A stretch of 64,000 bases of DNA from Macropodus opercularis (taxonomy: Eukaryota; Chordata; Actinopteri; Anabantiformes; Osphronemidae), in the NCBI GenBank assembly GCA_030770545.1, contig CM061098.1, positions 16,396,001 through 16,460,000 on the forward strand. Direction: 5' to 3'. The position numbers were made by a program, and so were the translations under genes. Below, in pieces: positions 54,931 to 64,000 of the stretch (positions are counted from its first letter, which is position 1; every line of letters begins with the position of its first letter). Below the pieces are notes generated by a model. The model was not told the origin of the DNA. It worked only from the letters and a program-made list of their open reading frames with translations, and did not search any database.

Positions 54931-56705
54931 GTTGTTGCAGTAAACATGTTCAAGACCCTGAAGATGTAAGCTGTTTTTTTTTTTACCTTTGTGCAGCTCA
55001 GCGCTGTCTGTTCGGAAATAATCAGTAACCCTGTCACACAATGACACAAGGTAATCTTTGCAGGCCATCAACCCCCAGCCAAGCTTCGGACAACGCTTTC
55101 CTTTCCAAATGTCAGGATATAAAATAGCCTGATAATCTTATAGTGTGTCCCGAGTCTGAGAAAAATTTATGAAATGGCCTGTGGGTCAGATAGATGGACC
55201 TGTTTCAAAAAAAGCTGGAAGACCTCCAACACTTTCAAAGACTTTGATGATGCTCCTGGTGTAATATATGCCTTTATTTAAAATCTAGTCTTTTGTTCTG
55301 TAACATAGAACAGTGAAAAGCAATCTGTGTTTTTGTATTGTGTGAACAAAATACTATGAGGTCTCCATTAAAATGAAGATATTTATGCGTCTTAAACCAT
55401 GAGAATATCTAGAATGTGCCAGTCGAAAGCAGGGCTTATCAGACATGAGCTGGGCCAGGATCCAGCGAGTGGGCTGCGGAAAGATTAACTGAATCCCTAA
55501 ATCATTTTGGAGAAACAGTTGAGAACAGATGAGTTTTAACTAGAAGTCTAATTTAGTTTGAACCTACAGGCGGTCTGATGCTGCCAAACATTTGATGTTG
55601 CTGCAACGGAAGATAAAGATGTAAGCTCTGTGGGCATACAGGTTAATAGCCTCTTAAATTGGGTCAGTCTAATGGCCTTGACATAAGCGTTTCACTTTTT
55701 TGCACTACATGAAAACAAGTATCTTTTTGGTTGAAACAAAAGTGTGAAATGTATTTGTCCTAAGAAACTCCACATCGTTTCATTTCATTGCTTGTCATAT
55801 GGGCTCAAGACGTCTGCACGTCTGCATTCTGAAGTCAAAATCATTGCTTTTGTTACAGACTGAAATGCTGGCAAATGTTAGTCATTAGTAGAAAATCCCA
55901 ATCACACACACGAGTCATTCATGTGGCCTAATCTGGCTTGATTGCTTGACTTAGTAAGATAAAGAAACAAACCTTTCACTGCTTCTTTGCTTACCGAAGA
56001 CCCACCCAAAGGCCTGTTCTCCTTCCACTAAAGCTGTTTCACATCACTTGGCTATACTTTATACTCAAGGGCAACGGAGCTGCTTTTACAGTTGTTTAGA
56101 ACTTTTTCCAGGGTGCCTTTTAGCACATTTAAACTTCCAATGCTCTACGCACTGATAAGATAATGGTTCCCATTCTGGGAATGTGACTGCTGATGGACGT
56201 GGGGGAGGGCACGCTGCTCTAATCCTATGGTTGCTGATGGGAGACACCGGGCGGTCGGTTACACGTTCATGATTATCACATTTATTGATGTTTTATTGAA
56301 GGTAGGAGTTTAAGAATTATAATATATGACATCAAAGTCACAAAGTCATACGGCAACAACATTTCATTGTATTGGAAACCTGCTAAATATGAAACCCTCA
56401 TTTTCATCACTCATTGTTTTTTAGTTTGATGCTCTGAATGTGTGTGCAGTGAACTGGAGATGTTCATATGAGCATTCTCTCTTTGAACAACTTTCAGAGG
56501 TCCTATCATTTGTCGATGTCTTTTACAGGTTAGTTTTACATGGCTCTATAAAGCAGTTTGAAAGACTGCAGAAGATAGTGGCCATGTTGTTGCCCATGGA
56601 AACCAACCATGGAAATTCTGCTCATATGACGTGGCTTCCTAACTGCAAGTGTGCAGAGTCTAAACTGTTAATTAACGTCTTGCAGTGTGTGTGTGTGTGT
56701 GTGGG

Positions 56706-56737
<32 letters not shown>

Positions 56738-57787
56738 GTGTGTGTAAGCACATAAAACAAAAGAGCACTGTAGCTACTGTGAAACATGAAGGAGGCTTGG
56801 TTTTGTCCTGATCTAATACACGTTGAGATTTGAAATGTGGAATCTAGAAGCTGAGACAGCTCCAGCAGTTTGCTTGCAGAAAGTGGACCAAAATACCTGT
56901 GAACAGGTGCAAATGGCTCATTGAGACCTGCAGAAATCGCTTTATTGCAGCGGTTGCCTTAGAACATGTAAGTTAAGGGGACTATCATGTTTGTATGGGC
57001 AGGTTTCATTTTTCAGTGACCCTTTTCTTTAATGGAAAGGTACTAATTAACAATTTGTCCATGTGTAAGGGGGGCATGCTGAACAACAGACATGGATTAT
57101 GTCCCAGCATGTGTCAACACATTACATCTTTTTAAAGAAAGGGCTTTGCATATTTCAGCCCCGACCAACAAATCCAGCATGTATTACAAAAGCTTGGCTT
57201 AAGAGTAACAGAGTCCAGGTGCTAAACAGCTGCTGTCTGCTCAGGTACACAGTACATGTAGTTAAAAGACAAGGTCCTGCATCGCTACAGTAAACATGTC
57301 CCTGTCATGGCAGCGTTTTGAATCTTGTGACACTTCACTTGACTAGAACGCAAGTATTTCAAATATTGTCATTGAAAAACTGAATATTGTGGCCAACATA
57401 TGCCACAGCAGCTGGGAACTGGCTTGACTGTGTACCCTACAGAATCAGACAATTGGCTCCCAGCCTACAAGCCGCACTTGTTGGCTCACAGCTTCACTGC
57501 ACAATGGCTGTTTTTCAACCCTCACCCTGTCTTTTATCATTATTGCTGCGTACGAGGGAAAGATAATGATATGTACCGCTATTCAACCTGGGTGCCATGC
57601 TTCACAGAAAGTCACCAAGCAGACAATCTTCCTCTCACTGCTTCTTTTTATCTCTCCCTCTCTCTCAACAGATATGGGGCATTTGTTATTTGTCCCCTAA
57701 CCTACTATGTTTTCACTTGCAATGATTTATAAATAGGGGGCTGCTTAGCATATCAAAAGACACTGACGCAAGGAGAGAGCGTCAGAA

Positions 57788-57820
<33 letters not shown>

Positions 57821-58095
57821 AGATGTTGGAAAGACAGAGGAAGAAGGGAAAACCGAGCGAGAGTTTGTGAACTTACCTCAGGTGTCTGTCTCTGTCACTC
57901 ACACTGTGAGCACCAGTATAGTTGTGGTTGTGAATCTTAACCCACAATTTAAAGCTTTCAAAATATTTCACTTATTGTTAAATTCTGGACATGAGAGGGC
58001 AGAAGATAACAGTTTACGTCCATGATGACTAAGTACACTTCATACATTGTATTTGAAAAGAAGGAACAAGTACTTTATTAATCTGTGTATCTAAA
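54931..58095. other. No gene recognised; (GT)n at 56685-56744 and (GA)n at 57786-57820
   Basis: Non-coding DNA. The 123-codon plus frame at 56440-56811 runs through the (GT)n repeat and is not credible. Confidence 0.5.
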
Positions 58096-58447
58096 TGTGT
58101 GTCTCCAGTGTTTAGTTGCTGGTCCAACCATCCCGCCGCTGCTTGTTTTGTTCTTGTGTTCTTTTCTCTCTTCTCTATCCCCTCACCCCAACCGGTCAAG
58201 GCAGATGGCCGCCCACACTGAGCCTGGGTCTGCTGGAGGTTTCTTCCTCTATAGAGGGAGTTTTTCCTCTCCACTGTTGCTATTTAAATGTACAATTTAT
58301 CGATTGGCTACAATTAAAAGCTGCTCTATGTGGGAATTGTTGGGTTTAGTTGTGTAAGGTCTTAAAACCTTACTTGTAAAGTGCCTTGAGATAACTGATG
58401 TTGTGAATTGGCGCTATATAAATAAAGTTGAATTGAAATTGAATTAA
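58096..58447 (+). mobile_element. L2-type LINE 3' UTR and tail
   Basis: Begins GTGTGTCTCCAGTGTTTAG and ends GGCGCTATATAAATAAAG with TTGAA repeats. It is close to the 8031-12821 copy over its length. It is 5'-truncated within the 3' UTR. Confidence 0.9.
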
Positions 58448-61400
58448 ATCACCAGAATCAGGTATTGAACCACCAACCATGGAGTTTATGGACACCTGTA
58501 CTATCATCCTATCACTGGATAATACACGATACATGGACTGTACATCAGACCCCTGAATCCATGATCGCTGAAAAGTCGCTTAGAGCATCTGGAAGTCTTT
58601 GCTAAAACAAGTCTTTATCAAAACATGAGCACAGTGCATAAAGATGAATCGGCCTTTGGCTGCGCAGCAGCCTAAGCCCATCGGGATGACGAGGTGCATC
58701 TGAGTCCAATTAACCTCTGTCTATATCTTTGCGTGCTCCAGTAGACACAGGACATGAGCCCTGGACTTCACCGTGATTCTCACATGGTGAATACAGAAGC
58801 CTGAAAATACATCACAAGCGGCAGAGTCTGTGCTTGAAAAGAGGGACAGGTTGTGTGTGATTTAAGTTTAGTGTCTATCTATGTGCTTGTCAGCACTATA
58901 TACCTCAGTTGTTTATAATAGACAGGACTGCTTTTTGTTGCTGAATAAATAATTAGCTATCAAACATCAGATTTATGTCAAACTAGCAGCCATTAATACT
59001 TACATTAACACACTTTTTCCTTCCACTGTTGGTAGAGATAGTTATGGCCTAAACACTTGGCTCTGAACAACGTGTGATTCATTCAGTCATTTTGCCTGAC
59101 TTACTACACCAAAAATAATTGTCACTCTCTATATATACATCTAGAACATGTTATGTATGCACATTATCCACATTATTGTTTTTAAATGATCATAACTTAT
59201 TGTGTTTGATTATTATTCTGTACAAATGGGGAGTTGTTCTTAGGCTTATTTTACGCTGCAGCACCTAACAGTGATAAATGCTTTAGTACAAACAATAGAT
59301 GGGACAAGTATAGCGCTGCCAAAATATCTCTTTCGTCTATTAAGTAATTCAAGATGCACGTCCTATTTTAAGCCTAATGCTGACCCTAAATCTATGATAA
59401 GACTGCGGATAAAAGCAAGAGGTTTTTATTTGTCACTCCTGTTACTGACCTGATTATTAATCAGGTGTAAAAAAACAAGAAGAAGTAAAATTGAAGCATT
59501 GTGGATGTATACCTTTGTGAGCTTTTCATGTTTGACTGGACAAGCATGGCTTTCCACAAGCATAATCATAAATGTATGTGTAAGCCCCCAGTTTAAACAA
59601 TATCTTTGATACTGATTTCTGAACAATAGCACAGGCCTGAGGTCACTCACCTTGACTTTTGTCCTAAAGCATTCATCAGTTCATCCTTAGGTGGATGTTT
59701 GGGCAAATTTGACATATTTCCATGCGACAGATCTGGAATGTCCCGTTTAGAAGACCTTACAGCCTGAAAATGAATTCTGACATGTATGTTTGACAACCAC
59801 ATTCTAAACAGTTAATCTCTGAGTCCAGAATGATTGTGCCAACCAATATAGTATTAGTGTTCATTTTATTTGTGATAAACTTCATATTGGTATCACATTC
59901 ACAACAATGAAATGTATAGAAACACATATAAACAGTTGAACAACCCAAACACCTGATTCTGACACAAAGGCGTTAAAGAATCTTTACCAGAATTTTGTCA
60001 TTTTGGCAACGAATTTAGGGAATTGCTCACAAAGGGAATGAACGGACGTAAAGGGAATGGATGAACAGCCACCTCAGTATGTGTGGAAAGACACCTTCCC
60101 AAAAACAGCAAAATCAATATAAAGCATTTTGGAACTTTGGCTGCGTTTCAGCTTATCTTCACATGCTGGGATGTGACATCACCCAGGTTACTTCAGGATC
60201 ATAATCTGTCCTGGCTGGGCTCAAACACCAACACCAGAACTCTATGAACCCAATCATAAATTGAACATATAAAAATGAAAGTGAGACCCCCACTCCCAAA
60301 ATCCCATATCTCATCGTAGCACTGTTTATTCACAGTTAGTGATGTTCTAATTTTAAATTAATTTAAGAAATATATTTGAGATTGAAACAAATGAAGAACA
60401 GTTTCTTTAGTACAGCGGGGCACTGTCAGTGGCAAAATAATTTAACGGAGTTGTCAGTGAAGATCCTCAGACATCCAGGTGAGTGTGTTTGGAAGTTGAG
60501 TCGTATAGTAGCTGGACGTCGTTCTTCTGGAGTCTTCTAGTATAAAAAACAGAAGTCCAGGTCATGACTCAACTTCCAGATCCCTTAACTTAAAAAGATA
60601 CACGATTCCAAAGCAGAATGGGCCATTCTACATTATAAGAGTGTCTAGTCCTTTAAACTGCATGCAGGCCCTTTTTTGAAAAATACAAGGCAAAGCTTTC
60701 ATTGCTTTATTGTTTTTTTCTTATTCGCACAGATAATAATATAATAATAGATCACAATAACAGATAATAATAACAAATGAAAACAGACTTCACACTTAAA
60801 CATGAGAAAAGACACACAAAACACACACAAAAGTCATCCTAAAAGCTCACAAAATAACAAAACAAATCATGAAACGTGGGAAATAAAGGGTCACAAAATG
60901 ACCACAAACTCTCAAATAGAGCAAAGGCAAATAAATGAGTCGCTTTCCTTTTTGCATCAGTGCTGCTGGTAGCTGCATTAGAACAACAGGCCAGAGTCAG
61001 TGATCAGTGGCAGTGGCAGTGTGCCACGTGGCAGCAAAATAAAACTCCAGAACACAGTGAGCAGCCCTTACCTACAGTAGATGCATTAGCCACCTGGCTT
61101 ACAAAAAGGGTGCAGTAAGATTTCTGTCCAGATGAGGGCGCATCAAACACTGAATTCACAGAAAGCACTCTTAAACAGTCGCTCTGAGGGAACACAGCAA
61201 CAACCATAAGAGAGGTGTGACAACACAAATAACTTTGAGTGCACATTCAAATGCTTTATTTTAATCCAACAAACAGGATTAGAGCACACGAGATTCAAGG
61301 TTTTTCCAGTGTTTGGACACAGGAAGCAACGTCTACGCCACATGGCCAGACTACTAACGACAGCTGAGACGGAAGCGGAGGCCCTGCCAAGTGTCTGGCT

Positions 61401-63178
61401 CATTCTTTAGTAGGCCTGCTTCCCTCAGGCCACTCACAGCCAGTGTAGGAACATGTCCAAGACTGTCAAATATCAGCACACTTACACACACACCCCTCCG
61501 CCCTACGTATGACTCTACACACACCAATGACACTTCAGGAGGAAATTGATTTGCTGTTTTCATGCAGGTGGCTACTGCTGAAGTCAGCCACACCTCAGTC
61601 TGCATACAGCAATCAATAGTGTAAGTAGGCTGTTTTTCCACAAGTACTGAAGTAAATTGTGTTAAAAGGCTGTTGGATTTATCTGAATGAGAAATAATTG
61701 AGACTGAATGTTCTATCAAAGCAACAGAGGGTCATTAATTACCAGCTGGCTTTGAGGAGTGAGGGGGGATTGAATCAAAGGAACGACAAAAGCAGAAATG
61801 CATTTAATGTTCTTTTGCACAATGGATTATTGTCTGTGACAGATTTTCTGTTAAATAACAGACTGATGTACTCAATGAATTATGATACATTAAGCTAATT
61901 ATTGAGGTTTACAGAACATAAAGTCCGCCGGTTAATGTAAAGGGTACTGTACAGACCGAAGTCAAAATGGATCACAGTCTAGAAAACACGACCTTTGGTG
62001 TCATGAACAATCAGGAATTCTATATAAAGACCAACGGAGAAAAGTTGTTGTTTGACCCGACATTCCCAAATGAGCACACAGGTATAGCCTGATTTACAGG
62101 ACCTCTTTATAAAGTTAATATCACCTGTTGTATTGTTTGTGCCACAAAACGGGACCTGACAATAACGAAAACAAAGACAGACAGACAAACAATCAGAAAG
62201 ACACAGAAAACAACAAAAAGATAAACAAAGAATTGTCAGAATTTAAAAGATATTTTAAAGGATTATATTATTTTTATTATATTTTTAAAAGATTTAAAAG
62301 AATAAAAAGATATGCATTCTGACCCTGGGGTTTACCTTTAGTGCTCAGGGTGGGCTTTGTTATGAGAATCCGACTTATCCATTCACTTTCTGACAGGAAA
62401 AAAAACCCTGTAGAAACTCCACATTACTACTAAATTACAAAATATACCTTAGTTAAAATAGACAGGGGCCCTGCTTTCAGTTATTCAGGCCTACGTGTGA
62501 ATAAATCAACAGTTCTTTGCAACCTGGCAAAAGAAAAATAAACTCTTGTAATAAAGTGCTCTGATGCATATAACGCCTTAAAATCCACTAATTATGGCAT
62601 GAAACATAGTAATGACATGTTTTGTTGCAGTGGTTCACTGATGGGCCACATCAATTAGAATCCACACCATGAATAGAGGAACACTGAGGCAAATGGGACA
62701 GAGTGCGAGCAAAGAGAATAAACACCCAGTGTGGAGAAAATAGGCGTTTACAGCAAAATGGGGTGTTTTAAAGTGATGATAGGGGGTAAAGGAAGCAAAG
62801 GGTGACACCGGTGACTGCTGATGTCATGAAGCAAAAGAACAACCTGATCAGTGCCAGGAACCAGCCCGCTATGAACGACCGTCTCACCTGCAGTCCCTCA
62901 TATTAACCCCGACATACTCAGTGGTTACCGGGGTGAAATCCACGTGTCTCCCACCTTCTCTTTGTTTTTTCCTTGCCCGGTTGCGTCACTTGGCTTCATC
63001 ACCTGTTGCAAGAGGAAACCAGTGGTGAGGCTTCCAGCGAGGCCGAACGCCGTCAGGTGTCAGGTCCGACTCCCTCCTTTTCCCCCAGGGGCGTCCGCGA
63101 AGCAGAGCGTGGACACTGCGCCACATCACCGCTGTACAGAGTCATGGACTCATCTGAAATGAATTACAAAGAGATTGA
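58448..63178. other. No gene recognised (4.7 kb)
   Basis: AT-rich non-coding DNA. Short frames carry no motif. GC content rises from about 62850 onward. Confidence 0.5.
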
Positions 63179-63180
63179 TT

Positions 63181-63279
<99 letters not shown>

Positions 63280-63288
63280 GGATAAATA
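63179..63288. repeat. (GATA)n microsatellite
   Basis: About 26 GATA units, nearly perfect. No LINE 3' end precedes it on either side, unlike the tract at 43360. Confidence 0.97.
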
Positions 63289-63499
63289 GATGTATGGACA
63301 GATCTTTCTTCTGCTTTCGCCTGCAAAAATACACAAAACAAGAAGGAAAATGTGAAGCGCATCAGGCTCTGACTGACTGATTTTCCACATCCTTCTCCTT
63401 CTTCTCCTCGCGCAGCCCGTCTGACTGCAGCACTCTTGAATAATAACCCCCTCTCCCCCCTCCACCATCTCCTCTCCTCCTCCTCATCTTCCCTTCCCT

Positions 63500-63700
63500 C
63501 TCTCTCTTTCTTCTACTTAAAATGCCGCTCACAGGCGCGCTCCCGTGCCGGGTTTTAAGCACTCTCTCTAACACACCCACACCCTCTCCCTCGTGTTTTC
63601 TCTCTCTCTATCTCTCTCTCTTTCTTTCTCTCTTTCCAATTCGAGCCGTGTCGCGCAAGTCAAGCCCAATGCGACGTTTTGGCAGGTAACGCTTTTTTTA
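63500..63700 (+). promoter_or_regulatory. Candidate host promoter and first exon
   Basis: GC- and CpG-richer DNA with CT-rich runs precedes an exon-like stretch (TTCGAGCCGTGTCGCGCAAG) ending TTTGGCAG|GTAACG at 63685/63686, a good splice donor. An ATG at 63669 would give only a few codons. There is no TATA box. This is the only place in the window resembling a host gene start, and it is unproven. Confidence 0.3.
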
Positions 63701-63960
63701 ATCTCGCCCGAAAAACCACTCACACGCTCCCCTTCTCACGTTTCATCAGCTTTGTTCTTGCTTCCCCTTGTAGGTTACGCAAAAACAGGTGCAAGCTCCG
63801 TTGTAATATATATCAATGTAGGCGTCCACACACATGATATGTATTAGATCACAATGGGGAGCAATAAATAGAATTACAGGCATTAAAGTGCGCTGAAAAC
63901 ATCCGATCGGTTTCTATATCGGAAGTTTTTTCCTTTTCTTTTTGGGTTCGTGTGTGATCG

Positions 63961-63978
63961 ACCCCCCCCCCCCCCCCT
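63961..63978. repeat. Poly-C run
   Basis: Seventeen to eighteen consecutive C's, followed by CT-rich sequence. Confidence 0.95.
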
Positions 63979-64000
63979 TTCTCTCTCCCACCTCCCTCCC

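Noticed and set aside
56440..56811. 123-codon plus-strand frame
   Set aside because: A third of it is a (GT)n repeat read as Cys-Val; the remainder has no motif.

Overview
The window looks like a non-coding, repeat-rich stretch of a teleost fish genome. It is AT-rich and full of microsatellites. It carries fish-typical transposable elements: L2/Maui-type, Rex1-type and Tx1-type LINEs, a Tf1/sushi-type Ty3/gypsy element, Tc1-like, hAT and piggyBac-like DNA transposons, and tRNA-derived SINEs. No host protein-coding exon can be supported. Every long reading frame with recognisable motifs belongs to a mobile element. The species cannot be named from the sequence.

Layout: 1-3208 (minus) is the 5' half of a Tx1-like LINE with an intact ORF1 and an ORF2 open to the window edge; its 5' end abuts a (GA/TC)n tract. 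3545-4229 is a hAT transposase relic, followed at its terminus by a truncated L2 copy (4230-6185). 8031-12821 (plus) is an almost complete L2-type LINE. Its ORF1 carries an SGNH-esterase-like domain, its ORF2 an endonuclease and a reverse transcriptase; each ORF has one frameshift, and (AT)n lies at both ends. 12.8-25 kb is mostly featureless but holds a solo LTR with a perfect 5-bp target duplication (17557-18111), a SINE, a 70-bp alternating purine-pyrimidine tract and a TTAA-flanked MITE. 25.3-27.7 kb is a three-level nest: a Tc1-like element containing an L2 copy whose 3' UTR contains another L2 copy.

30.5-31.4 kb holds L2, Tc1 and SINE fragments. 33254-37107 (minus) is a Tf1/sushi-type gypsy element: a 1.18-kb 5' LTR, intact gag, and a pol that is deleted, frameshifted and truncated. 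A 10-nt stretch directly after the LTR is the exact complement of a stretch at the predicted transcription start, the signature of self-primed reverse transcription. 40.4-41.4 kb clusters a decayed tRNA-Pro, a SINE, a hairpin-type repeat and a LINE 3' end bounded by (TA)n. 43.36-46.23 kb (minus) is a nearly full-length but broken Rex1-type LINE with a (GATA)n tail and a YY1-like motif at its 5' end. 46-64 kb is mostly unannotatable, with a LINE relic, an LTR-like end, a second hairpin repeat, an L2 tail, microsatellites and, at the far right, a GC/CT-rich stretch that could be a host promoter and first exon.

I found no coherent new multi-gene system. The most informative signals concern retroelement mechanism: self-priming, microsatellite-associated insertion, 5'-end promoter motifs and nested insertion. 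Family names rest on motif recognition, not database search.
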